Part shown: in pieces, positions 26,042 through 36,351 of the stretch
How positions within the stretch are numbered: position 1 is the first letter of the stretch
Layout: each line of letters begins with the position of its first letter
Assembly: GCA_945643635.1 (NCBI GenBank)
Contig: CALZFC010000018.1
Location: 376,001 to 440,000 of the forward strand
DNA: 64,000 nt
Reading direction: 5' to 3'
Source: Allodiplogaster sudhausi
Lineage: Eukaryota > Nematoda > Chromadorea > Rhabditida > Diplogasteridae
Notes under the pieces: generated by a model
What the model saw: the letters and a program-made list of their open reading frames with translations, nothing else
What the model was told of the DNA's origin: nothing
Databases searched by the model: none
Translations under genes and position numbers: made by a program

Positions 26042-28293
26042 ATGGATGAAATGGCTGCGAAGAGGGTTCGATTCTCTCTCCTCTCTTTCTTTCACTTTTT
26101 AAATATGTTTTCAATACAGCAATTACGCGTGACATCATTTTTTTTAAAGAAAGATGAGAACGTGGAGCGAAAGCCATTTGACTTTGATGAGTTCTGCCGT
26201 GAGATAGATCAGCATCCCATCTTCATGAAGGACTTGAAGCCAACGGAGAATGGCGAATTCTCAGAGCATATCCAAGCTTTGCAGGTTGGAGCATCGGCAA
26301 TTATTCTTCTAAATTCAATGATTGATCTCTGTGTAGCCGCGATCTTAGAAGGTTTTCAGGCCTTGAAATACGATGAGGACGACGAAGAAGACAAACAATT
26401 CTCAGCGGAGAAACACAAGAACGAAGGGAACAAACACTTCAAGCTTAAGAAGTACAGATGGGCTATCGACTGCTACACCAGTGGTTTCTTCCTTTCCGCT
26501 CTTCTCTCTTCTTCCTTTCCTGTTAACAATTAATGACCTCTTTAGGCATGAAAGTGCAGTGCCTGGACCGTCGCTTGAATGGCCAGCTCTACCTGAACCG
26601 GGCCACCTGCCACAAGTACATCGGAAATCTGCGATCGGCCATCAAGGATTGCTCCTCGGGTCGGAGGTTCGATCCGACTAATCTCAAGGTACATTTCCTG
26701 GTTTTTTGTCCTAGCTTCCATCCATTCGTGTTGTCTCATCATATTTACTTTTCATGTGAATAAATGAATAAACATCTTGGTTTTTTGAAGACAGCCGTCC
26801 GCGGTGCCGAATGTCTTCTTGCTCTGGGCTACGCTTCAGATGCGCTAAGGTTCTCATATTTCCCTTGTCATATCTGTGGATGTTAATGATGCTTACATTA
26901 AAAGTGTTTAGTTATTTTGAGATGATTGGACTCGAGTGAGAAACTCTTCGAGGAATCGATAAAGGACATGGAAGCAATCGAAGAGACAGAGAACGGAAAC
27001 GAGAAGCAACTCCAGCTCATTGCTGAGTTGCGATCTCAAGCCACGAAGAAGAAGGAGCAGGAAGAGCGAGACAAACGGAAGGAACGAGCAGAAGTTCGCT
27101 TTTTTTTATCTTTGCAATGCATTCATGGAGACGGCGACATTGTTTTCTGTAGTTGGTAGCAAAGATTGTTTGCATTTGTTTTCATCGAGAATAAATATAT
27201 CAATCGTAGAACAAATTGTATTTCAGTCCCTGAAAGACGAGGCGGAGAAGAGAAAGCTGCTGACTGCATTGACTGAGAGAGGTTCGGACTCCATCTCGTA
27301 CAGCATAAAGTATAACCGTTATAACGAATGTCTCTGTGTCTTCTGTTCCAAAGATCCTTTGTTCAGGTGTCAATTTATCTCCCCGAGTCCCCTTCACTCG
27401 TCCAGATCTCTTCGAGTGGAGTCTTCTCGAAGTCAACATGCCCCAACTAAAAGATGTCTGTTCATTTTCGTTCTCGCTCGTCTGTAAATCTTTTAAGTCA
27501 TTGATCATTTTAGCATCAACGTGTTTCTTTCAACGAGGCGGGCAGCCTCCAATGGCCCCTTTTGCTTCAGTACCCCGAGGTTTGTCATGCATCACAATCT
27601 CGGTTATATCCGATGATGCTGACTGGTAGTAGTTTCTGCAATATTCAAGGCTTTCTTTCTAAATGACCAACGTAAATATGCCGAAAAATCAGTTGAAGGT
27701 TTCTATGTTTTCTTTTTGTTTGAGGTGGGCCAGACAGACGTGCTGACGGAATGCGATGAAACTACAATGGTTGGCACTCTCCTGGCTTCCGTCCTGGAGG
27801 AACCCGCAGAATGGGATTCTGAGCATACTTACAAGTCAGAAGTGCTTCTGCTCCACTCCCATGAGATCTTCTAATAATTCTTTCTGATGGTAATAACTGC
27901 CCCCTTAAGCATGAACAACGTATCTTTCTTCGTCTCTGATGAGTTCGACGAGTTCGTGATGGAAGTGTATCCCTGGACTGACTTCCGAACGATGTTCTCA
28001 TATCCCGCCTACCAAATACGCCAAGGGCTGCCTGTGCTCATGGTTAGATTAAATGCCTATTCACAATTATCATTCGTTAAATTTATTCTATCCGTAAGAG
28101 TTTGGCCTAACCGTAAGTAAAAAATATGATTTATTTTAATATATTCGTCAGTGGCTGACCATTTTGCGAAAGGTAGCGGTTCAGTTATGGTTATTTTAAT
28201 ATTCTTATTTCCTTAGCTTTGCAGGTATTTACCAGAGATAAGGTCGAGAAGACATTCAAGAGTATCGGAGAAAACAAGTATGCCGTTGTTTGA
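26042..28293 (+). CDS. TTC4: TPR protein 4 (TTC4/Cns1-type Hsp90 co-chaperone)
   Basis: Hsp90/Hsp70 co-chaperone, homologue of yeast Cns1. About ten exons. It starts MDEMAAKR, followed by FDFDEFCREIDQHPIFMKDL, which matches the family's LFM-containing entry to the TPR. TPR parts are HKNEGNKHFKLKKYRWAIDC, LNGQLYLNRATCHKYIGNLR and AVRGAECLLALGYASDALR. A charged coiled-coil linker follows (EERDKRKERAESLKDEAEKR). The Cns1-type C-terminal domain includes WPLLLQYPEVGQTDVL, EWDSEHTYKS, YQIRQGLPVLMVFTRDKVEK and the end GENKYAVV. The reading upstream of 26042 is open back to a stop at 25992, so a start in a 5' exon is possible. It is head to head with SGT. Confidence 0.88.
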
Positions 28294-28642
28294 TTGTTCG
28301 GTTTGTTATGTTTATCTGTTATGTTTTATCGTTGAACTGGTCATGAACGCGGATTTTTGTTACGTTTTTCTAAAATGCCCAAACTTCAAGAGTTTTTGTA
28401 ACATTTTATACATTACTAAGCTCAAATAGATACTTTAGCTGCGGCAGTGTCAGAGGTAGTTTATCTTAACAACATAAAGATAGATCTGTCGGGAATCTTC
28501 TGCCATGTTGTGATCATTTTAGGTTATGGTTCGTATTTAGACTTTAAGAGTGTAATATCAATATACAACCAGCACACCATTCATCTTTCATTCTAGTGTA
28601 CAGCAGTGAAAGGCTGGAGATGAATGAAAGGGGAGAATGATT
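28294..28642. other. Convergent spacer, TTC4 to ShKT gene 1
   Basis: AT-rich, no coding signal. It contains the 3' hairpin of ShKT gene 1. Confidence 0.45.
28585..28612 (-). other. 3'-UTR hairpin conserved between ShKT genes 1 and 2
   Basis: CTTTCATTCTAG, a short loop, then TGAAAG. The same arrangement occurs at 34,633-34,660, at nearly the same distance behind the stop codon. Confidence 0.5.
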
Positions 28643-29368
28643 CTACGGGCAGAGTCCGCAGGTCTTGCCGCAGTAGTACTTCCGAACGGAGTCATAGATG
28701 GAGTTCTCACAGAAGCCGCCCGCTTTGTAGATGGCGCATCTGGTACAGGGAGTGAACTAACGATGTGTTGTGTGTGGTGAGAAATGCTAATCATGACATT
28801 GGGCCATGATTTGTCTTGATCTATCGACTGCTTATTTGATCTAGGTAATTGAGTGGTTGGGAACCTCGGATAGAAGTCATCACAGGAAGCGGGATCGGGC
28901 GTGGGAGGGGCAGCCGGCGTGGCTGCACAAGTCGCACAGCAGAAGTCAGTCTGAATGGGCAACTACCGTTTCAACCAGTTTGGGATCATTTCCACTAGCC
29001 ACTAGTTTTGGTAATTTCATTATATCGGCAGATGATAGAATGAGCATGCTTATGCACTAAATTAGCGCGACAAGACGAGATTTTTTTGGTTGCTATACAA
29101 GAAAGCCAGTTTTGTGCTAGTGTTAATAACGAATATAAATTGTCATTAATGTACCTTTTGTTGCTGTGTATAAGAGGGGTTCCTGCAGAAGCCGTTTGAA
29201 TTCCAGAAAGCACAGCTTAAAATTTCTCTGTGTTATCATTAGAACTTTTAAGAATAATTTTTAAAGTCTCATTTCCACAACTTACTTCGGGTTATTATCG
29301 ACGCACTGAGAAGAAACGCTGATGAGAAAGACGCTGAGGAGGAGAAGGGTGAAGATTGTTCCTGCCAT
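28643..29368 (-). CDS. Secreted two-domain ShKT protein (gene 1)
   Basis: Four exons. Start at 29368 with signal peptide MAGTIFTLLLLSVFLISVSS. Domain 1 is a variant ShKT with cysteines in CVDNNPNCAFW, GFCRNPSY and FCCATC. A Pro/Ala/Thr linker (PAAPPTPDP) leads to domain 2, a canonical six-Cys ShKT (SCDDF, CAIYKAGGFCEN, YYCGKTCGLCP). ShKT modules are small disulfide-bonded folds named after a sea anemone potassium-channel blocker; in nematodes they are abundant in secreted and cuticle-associated proteins and most are not toxins. No Lys-Tyr channel-blocking dyad can be claimed. Paralogue of 34,679-35,282. Confidence 0.85.
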
Positions 29369-29574
29369 TTCGTGGGAGCTCCTTCAATTCACATCTTTAT
29401 TACGATACCATCCAGTTAGAGAAGAACTCAGGGGAACATGAGCATGCAATGGAGCAAATGTAGTAAAAGCTTCGTCATGTGTGGCCTTTTGAAAGAATGC
29501 AAATTGTAGAGTGGTACGGAAGGAATGGAGTGGAGAGATTCAACCGGTGGTGTTCTCTCTGTCCATAGCCCTCC

Positions 29575-29627
29575 TTTTATTCTCGCGAACTGCTCAACCT
29601 ATTGAAGCCACTGGCAGGTGTGCCAGC
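29575..29627 (-). promoter_or_regulatory. ShKT gene 1 promoter: TATA-like box and GGCAGGTGTGCCAGC element
   Basis: ATAAAAGGA (reverse strand, near 29,575) with GGCAGGTGTGCCAGC at 29613-29627. Exactly the same 15 bases and the same GAATAAAAGGA stand before ShKT gene 2. Confidence 0.6.
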
Positions 29628-30178
29628 TGAGGCAGAATCGTACTTTTGACTCTCTCGAGGAAGAACCTTTCCACTCACTGGCATACAGCTGCACAATCTT
29701 CAGTTTTGTAACCCTCCTTTCTCTACTTCTTCAAATTCGTATTCTGATGGTGAGCTCAAGAGGCCAGCGCCGGGCAAAAACGTCATCTGCTGCAAAAGTT
29801 AAAATGAACTATTTATATGTACATGTGCATGAATATATGAAGGCATGTGTGTATATGCATTTTCCAACTGTATGCCTCTGCTTTTAAAGCCATTCAAAAA
29901 TCAGATGTATAAGCACCAGTTGTTATATTTTGTTTTGGGTAAAGCTTGAGAGGGAATGTACGCCCATCACATAACGGAGCTAGCGCAATTCTTTCTATTG
30001 CCGCCTTTTGCGAGGAAGGCAACCCTCTGTTCAATCTTCTTATGGTTAGGAAACCACATCTGCACTGGTAAATTAATTTTATTGTATTTATTTTAATCTT
30101 CGTATGACTCCTATGAGCTCTCCTTCAGGCTTTATCCAATGGCAGATAAGGGAGGGAAGGCGTTTCTCTCCTCTTCTC
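29628..30178. other. Spacer, ShKT gene 1 to SKP1-like gene
   Basis: No gene that I can support. A short open stretch near 29,945-30,075 (SAILSIAAFCEEGNPLFNLL in one frame) looks exon-like but has no recognised partner. Confidence 0.35.
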
Positions 30179-31162
30179 TCACTTCTTCTTCGGCTGGCTC
30201 TTCTTGATCTGCGCCTTGTTGTCCTTCTTCGTCTTGAACCAGGACGGGAGGAGACCCTTCGTCGACTTCTTCCTAAACAATCCAGCTTGGGTTGGGCCTG
30301 GACATAACTCCGAGAATCAGCTAAATTCAAAATGAAGGAATGCTGACGCTTCTGGCTTTTTGGTTCCTGGGAAGGCGGACTTGTTCGAAGCAGCCGTCGA
30401 CTTGATCGACTTCGTAGAGGCCATTGACTTGTTCGAAGCAGAAGTGGACTTGGAGGAGGCCTTCGAGGAACTCTGCAATCATTGTTAACGACAAAATACA
30501 AGAAGTTTAAATATTGATTTCTTGAGATAATTGAAAAGTAAAACCTTGATGCTCTTCGACTGGCTGAGGTTGCTCTTGGAGTGACGACTGGAGGGGCGAT
30601 CCACTGAAAGGGAATACAAAGAGTGGGCACTCCAGCCCTCCTCCTCCCCTCATTTCTCCTTCTCTTTAATTCATGTCACCTTTCACATCTCTAGGCCCCT
30701 GCCGAGACCATGCTGGTAGAGGATCCGCTTGCTCGGCTCGGTCCTGAAAGTCTCGAAGGTGTCCAAAGGTGTGCAGTGAATTTCCAACATTGGCATGAGG
30801 ACAGGAGTGGCGGGGGCTGGGCTGGGACGGAGCCGACCGACCGCGTGGCCCGTGCAGACACTAGAATTAGACAGATGGAGAATACTAGAGAGCCGCGGTG
30901 TTCATTATGTCTGCTGTAAAGGCTTGTATGAGTTCCTGAATCATCTGGTCGACCCGTGCCTTGTCGACCGCCGCCAGCAAATGCTGCACAGAATGAGACA
31001 TCCTAAGCTGCCATTTTAGTGCAGCTGTAATAATCTGACCGCCTCAAGCTGCTTCTGCAGCCCTGGCAAGGCCAGGCCATTCGCGATCTTCAGCAGCTCC
31101 AGCAGGGTGTAGAATGAAATATCCATCTGGCACTGAAATTGATAGGAGAAGAGGGTGAGAAT

Positions 31163-31197
<35 letters not shown>

Positions 31198-32132
31198 GAG
31201 AGAGAGAGAGCAGAGAGAGAGAGAGAAGAGAGAGAGAGCATAAAGAGAGAAGAGAGAGAGAGAAAGAGAGAGAGAGAGAAAGGACATTGTTGTTTTCAAT
31301 GTAGCCGGCCAGAATCTCGACGGTTTCCTTCTCGAAGTGGTCCATAACCATCTTCCCCAGATTGTACATTTCCCGCTCCTGAAATAAATTTAAATCGTTG
31401 CACATTTAGAGATCTTCAAATTTTGATATTGCAAGTAGGACATGTAGCTTTTGGCATCAGAAATAATATAATATTTAAATTGATCCTAAGATAAATGTAT
31501 CTTTTTATATGCGCAGTGCATAGGATCTGCGCAGAATGAGAGGATGAACTTCTTGATGACATTGGAGAGGGCGCTGAACTTGTCCAGATCGACCCGATGG
31601 CCCTCCTCCTTGCAGAGAATCAAGACCGATTCGGGCTTGGCCATCTCAGCTGACTTCTTCTCGCCCCCTGCAGTCTTTGTCCCGACCTCCACAATACAAC
31701 AATGTATTGTCAACTTTTTAACGTTCATAGACAAGTTACAAGAGTACAGCAGTCGCATGCTTCATTCATTTTATTTGAAGAATAATCATAAGTAAGGATT
31801 CATAGAAAATTTGCGTTTTGCAATTTGGTAATCTTGACATTTTTTTTTGTGTGAATGCTGAAATTGCAAATGACCTTCTGAAGTCCACTATTCTTAGATG
31901 ACTTGGACTTTTGAGCGGTGGAAGAGGAATTTTGGGACTTCGTAGACGTCGACTTGGGCGACTTGTTCGACTTCGAGGACTTGCTGGACTTGGTCGACCG
32001 GTCTCCCGCCTTTCCGGAATTGGCCGGAACTTGGGGCGCCCTCCGCGGCCAGTGGGAGCTGCTTCTTCTCCGATTCGTCGGTACATCGCATGAGAAGTCA
32101 TTCCTCCAGCTCAAACAGAAATTATACACCAT
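30179..32132 (-). CDS. SKP1/BTB-fold protein with Ser/Lys-rich tails
   Basis: Multi-exon gene. The N-terminal exon encodes a Ser/Lys-rich stretch (KSSKSSKSNKSPKSTSTKSQ). The centre resembles SKP1: VLILCKEEGHRVDLDKFSAL, then LGKMVMDHFEKETVEILAGY, then DISFYTLLELLKIANGLALP. After HLLAAVDKARVDQMIQELI the C-terminal exons are again Ser/Lys-rich (SSSKASSKSTSASNKSMAS) and end KKDNKAQIKKSQPKKK at 30181. SKP1 proteins link F-box proteins to cullin-1 ligases, but here the usual C-terminal F-box-contact helices are not evident and the long basic tails are unusual. The start is uncertain: the first coding exon is duplicated at 32,648-32,864. Exon borders are approximate. Confidence 0.5.
31160..31290. 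repeat. (GA)n tract in an intron of the SKP1-like gene
   Basis: GAGAGA runs broken by AGGAGAG and AAGAGAG; CT in the sense of the gene. Confidence 0.85.
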
Positions 32133-32233
32133 TTCATTATTTGTATTTTAAGCAGTTTCATTTTTCGCATATACATACATACATTTATCTGATGGTGAGA
32201 GGGATGACGATAGGCCATACCATTTCACTTCGA
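31916..32233. repeat. Duplicated exon segment, copy 1
   Basis: Repeated at 32,648-32,965 (offset 732 bp) with only a few substitutions, for example GTCGACCGG versus GCCGACCGG and TTTATCTG versus TGTATCTG. It contains the N-terminal exon of the SKP1-like gene and its upstream flank. Confidence 0.92.
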
Positions 32234-32864
32234 TGCTCTCTCCCCTCTCTTTTCTCTGTCTCTCGCCCCTTTCTCGGTCTTTCTCGATCTCTCTTCTCTC
32301 TGTCTCTCGCCCCTCTCTCGGTCTCTCGCACCTCTCTCGGTCTCTCGCCCCTCTCTCGGTCTCTCTCGATCTCTCTTCTCTCTGTCTCTCGCCCCTCTCT
32401 CGGTTTCTCTCGATTTCTCTTCTCTCTGTCTCTCGCCCCTCTCTCGGTCTCTCGCACCTCTCTCGGTCTCTCGCCCCTCTCTCGGTCTCTCTCGATCTCT
32501 CTTCTCTCTGTCTCTCGCCCCTCTCTCGGTTTCTCTCGATTTCTCTTCTCTCTGTCTCTCGCCCCTCTCTCGGTCTCTCTCGATCTCTCTTTTCTCTGTC
32601 TCTCGCCCCTTTCTCGGTCTTTCTCGATCTCTCTTCTCTCTGTCTCTCGGTGGAAGAGGAATTTTGGGACTTCGTAGACGTCGACTTGGGCGACTTGTTC
32701 GACTTCGAGGACTTGCTGGACTTGGCCGACCGGTCTCCCGCCTTTCCGGAATTGGCCGGAACTTGGGGCGCCCTCCGCGGCCAGTGGGGGCTGCTTCTTC
32801 TCCGATTCGTCGGTACATCGCATGAGAAGTCATTCCTCCTGCTCAAACAGAAATTATACACCAT
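32148..32864 (-). other. Open frame made of the duplicated exon running into the minisatellite
   Basis: The second exon copy continues in frame through the minisatellite: after TKSQNSSST it reads Arg/Glu-rich repeats such as RERGERQREERSRETE for about 150 residues. It may be only a by-product of stop-free purine repeats. Whether it is transcribed cannot be seen. Confidence 0.3.
32234..32647. repeat. 44-bp pyrimidine minisatellite, array 1
   Basis: Array of TCTCTCGCCCCTCTCTCGGT and TCTCTCGATCTCTCTTCTCT subunits forming a 44-bp unit with deleted variants. It separates the two copies of the duplicated exon. Confidence 0.93.
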
Positions 32865-32965
32865 TTCATTATTTGTATTTTAAGCAGTTTCATTTTTCGC
32901 ATATACATACATACATGTATCTGATGGTGAGAGGGATGACGATAGGCCATACCATTTCACTTCGA
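32648..32965. repeat. Duplicated exon segment, copy 2
   Basis: Copy of 31,916-32,233. Its junction with the array is CTCTCGGTGGAAGAGG, where the original has GAGCGGTGGAAGAGG. The 3' part of the exon with its splice donor is missing here. Confidence 0.9.
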
Positions 32966-34335
32966 TGCTCTCTCCCCTCTCTTTTCTCTGTCTCTCGCCC
33001 CTTTCTCGGTCTTTCTCGATCTCTCTTCTCTCTGTCTCTCGCCCCTCTCTCGGTCTCTCGCACCTCTCTCGGTCTCTCGCCCCTCTCTCGGTCTCTCTCG
33101 ATCTCTCTTCTCTCTATCTCTCGCCCCTCTCTCGGTTTCTCTCGATTTCTCTTCTCTCTGTCTCTCGCCCCTCTCTCGGTCTCTCTCGATCTCTCTTCTC
33201 TCTGTCTCTCGCCCCTTTCTCGGTCTTTCTCGATCTCTCTTCTCTCTGTCTCTCGCCCCTCTCTCGGTCTCTCGCCCCTCTCTCGGTCTCTCTCGATCTC
33301 TCTTTTCTCTGTCTCTCGCCCCTTTCTCGGTCTTTCTCGATCTCTCTTCTCTCTGTCTCTCGCCCCTCTCTCGATCTCTCTTCTCTCTGTCTCTCGCCCC
33401 TCTCTCGGTCTCTCTCGATCTCTCTTCTCTCTGTCTCTCGCCCCTTTCTCGGTCTTTCTCGATCTCTCTTCTCTCTGTCTCTCGCCCCTCTCTCGGTCTC
33501 TCTCGATCTCTCTTCTCTCTGTCTCTCGCCCCTCTCTCGGTTTCTCTCGATTTCTCTTCTCTCTGTCTCTCGCCCCTCTCTCGGTCTCTCGCCCCTCTCT
33601 CGGTCTCTCTCGATCTCTCTTCTCTCTGTCTCTCGCCCCTCTCTCGGTCTCTCTCGATCTCTCTTCTCTCTGTCTCTCGCCCCTCTCTCGGTCTCTCTCG
33701 ATCTCTCTTCTCTCTGTCTCTCGCCCCTTTCTAGGTCTTTCTCGATCTCTCTTCTCTCTGTCTCTCGCCCCTCTCTCGGTCTCTCTCGATCTCTCTTCTC
33801 TCTGTCTCTCGCCCCTCTCTCGGTTTCTCTCGATTTCTCTTCTCTCTGTCTCTCGCCCCTCTCTCGGTCTCTCGCCCCTCTCTCGGTCTCTCTCGATCTC
33901 TCTTCTCTCGGTCTCTCGCCCCTCTCTCGGTCTCTCTCGATCTCTCTTTTCTCTGTCTCTCGCCCCTTTCTCGGTCTTTCTCGATCTCTCTTCTCTCTGT
34001 CTCTCGCCCCTCTCTCGATCTCTCTTCTCTCTGTCTCTCGCCCCTTTCTCGGTCTTTCTCGATCTCTCTTCTCTCTGTCTCTCGCCCCTCTCTCGGTCTC
34101 TCTCGATCTCTCTTCTCTCTGTCTCTCGCCCCTCTCTCGGTTTCTCTCGATTTCTCTTCTCTCTGTCTCTCGCCCCTCTCTCGGTCTCTCGCCCCTCTCT
34201 CGGTCTCTCTCGATCTCTCTTCTCTCTGTCTCTCGCCCCTCTCTCGGTCTCTCTCGATTTCTCTTCTCTCTGTCTCTCGCCCCTCTCTCGGTCTCTCGCC
34301 CCTCTCTCGGTCTCTCTCGATCTGTCTCTCTCTCT
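32966..34335. repeat. 44-bp pyrimidine minisatellite, array 2
   Basis: About 1.37 kb of the same units as array 1, in higher-order combinations with short (CTCTCGGTCTCTCGCCC) and TTT-containing variants. All three + frames stay open because the strand has almost no A; the 498- and 523-residue frames are therefore not evidence of genes. Confidence 0.93.
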
Positions 34336-34632
34336 ACTTCTGTTTTGTTCTCAGACTCCAGTCTTTCTCATTCTAATTCAGCATTCTGTCTAATTCAGTT
34401 CTACGCTAGAATCACCGTGGAACATGATGAAAAGATGACTCTGAGAGAGCTCATTCATTAGTCGTCGATGCAGTGGAATCATTCAGTCTTTGCTTTAATA
34501 GTCGAAGCTTTTTGATAATTACAAACAAAAACCGGTTTGTCACTAAAGTTTCTTTCAGACAAAGCATAGAGCATTGTGTACTGAAAGATCTAGGCAGTGG
34601 AATAAGGAGGAAGTGGGAGAATCTGTTGTAAT

Positions 34633-34660
34633 CTTTCATTCTAGAGTGTAGCAATGAAAG
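34633..34660 (-). other. 3'-UTR hairpin of ShKT gene 2
   Basis: CTTTCATT, a 12-base loop, AATGAAAG: an 8-bp perfect stem located 19 bases behind the stop codon. Matches 28,585-28,612. Confidence 0.5.
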
Positions 34661-34678
34661 GATGGCAATGGATGAATT

Positions 34679-35282
34679 CTATGGGCAGTCTCCGCATGTC
34701 TTGCCGCAGTAATATCTGCGTACTGTCTGGTAGATCGCATTGTCACAGAAGCCGCCAGTCTTGTAGATCGAGCATCTGGAAAAGTGATCTACTGCTTAAT
34801 CCAACTGTCAAGTACATTGAATCACTCTGCTTAATCTCTCAGTAATTGTAGAAAAAAAAATTAGAGTTTATTCCTAAAAGAGAAGCGAAGTCTGAAAACC
34901 GTGGATAGAAGTCTCCGCAACTAGTCGGGTCGGGCGTGGGAGGAGCAACTGGAGTGGCAGCGCAAGTGGCACAGCAGAGGTCAGTCTGAAGGAGCACCTA
35001 CGTGTTCATGACAAAAGAAAGTATCAAGAATAGCAAAGCAGATGAATGAGCGGAAAGAGAGAAGGAAAAGATTAAAGAGGGCACCTTCTGCTGCTGCGTG
35101 TACGATGGATTCCTGCAGAAGCCATTCGCATTCCACGAAGCGCAGCTTCAATTATTACTAATATTTAAATAGTTCTAAAAATATAATAAGGCAACATACT
35201 TTGGATTCTTGTCGGTGCATTGAGAAAAAACGAAGAATACAAGGACACTGAGGAAGACGGCGGCGATCGCTGTTCTTTGCAT
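34679..35282 (-). CDS. Secreted two-domain ShKT protein (gene 2)
   Basis: Close paralogue of the gene at 28,643, with the same four-exon plan. Start at 35282, signal peptide MQRTAIAAVFLSVLVFFVFS. Domain 1 has CTDKNPNCASW, GFCRNPSYTQQQK and LCCATC. The linker is PVAPPTPDPTSC. Domain 2 has CSIYKTGGFCDN and YYCGKTCGDCP. Stop at 34679. The conserved promoter and 3' hairpin suggest joint regulation. Function unknown; it is secreted and probably extracellular. Confidence 0.85.
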
Positions 35283-36351
35283 CGCTCCGAGCTCCTGGAA
35301 CCATACATTTCTGTATCATTTTAAAATATTATTATTATTATTATCATTCTTGTTATAATAAAAAGTTTTATTCAATCTATAAAGATTACTGCAGCTCTTT
35401 TGGGTTGATCGCAGTGAAAATAGAGAAAGAAAGCTCAACTAAGTCTACATTGCTTGCACGTGAAGCTACAAAGTAAGAGATGATGAAACAAAGGAAGGCA
35501 CCGGAGAGAAGGAGAAAGTTGTGGAGTGGCAGACGAGGTGATGCCGCTCCTCTTCGCTGCTCTCCTTTTATTCTCGTGAACTAGCCGACCAAACCTTACG
35601 GATCTCGGCAGGTGTGCCAGCCAAAGAAGGCGATAAATCGAGAAAGAAGAAAGACTCGCAGCCACGTGCAGCTGCACAACCAAACGCCTTCTTCCTTTTT
35701 GTAACTCCCAGAAGCCTCCGCATTCCTCAATCCTCGGCCGCTCTGCGTTCGAGGCCAAGAGGCCACATCCGTTCTAACGTCAATATGTTCCAGAAAACAG
35801 AGAAACGTTTCGGAAAACAAATGTTATCTTTGTGTATGTACATGCATACATGCAACATACATATATAGTTCTTGTGTCTTTCACTTGCTCTAGTTTGCTA
35901 TTTTTTATTCTCACATGTTCAAGTTTGAACTGTAGTTCTCTACATTTATCCCATATTTATTTAAACAGCTTGCGAATGAAGCTGTAATGGAAATGATGAT
36001 GTTTCCTTTTTCAGCATAAAGGAGAAACTGCTGCCGTTCTTCTAGCAAATACGTCAGTCATCCACGTTCCTTTCACAAACAAAGTGATGTGAAGGCAACA
36101 GACACACGCTAAAACCGGACAAAGAAAGCGATGGCTAACTAGCCATATTATGGTTTGGTAGATGCTCCAGAAGAATCTGAAATTCTTGTTAACATACATA
36201 TGCATATATAACTAGTGCATGTATGTATGTACATACACATGTGTTTATAAAGATCTTGTTTTTTCTTTATTTTATGGTATCTGCGCTTCAACTGTTCAAA
36301 ATGTACACCCTGAGCAAGAGAGGAGAAAAATGTGATAAAGAGAGAATTCAT
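35283..36351. other. Promoter of ShKT gene 2 and spacer
   Basis: Contains the conserved promoter at 35,566-35,621. The remainder has no supported gene; TATGTATGTACATACA-type repeats lie at 35,830-35,870 and 36,190-36,245. Confidence 0.45.
35566..35621 (-). promoter_or_regulatory. ShKT gene 2 promoter: TATA-like box and GGCAGGTGTGCCAGC element
   Basis: GAATAAAAGGA (reverse strand) near 35,566, and GGCAGGTGTGCCAGC at 35607-35621, 36 bases away; in gene 1 the distance is 33 bases. Confidence 0.6.

Noticed and set aside
32822..34461. Open frames of 523 and 498 residues
   Set aside because: They are translations of the pyrimidine minisatellite. All three + frames are open because stop codons need A, and the 44-bp unit cycles through the frames.
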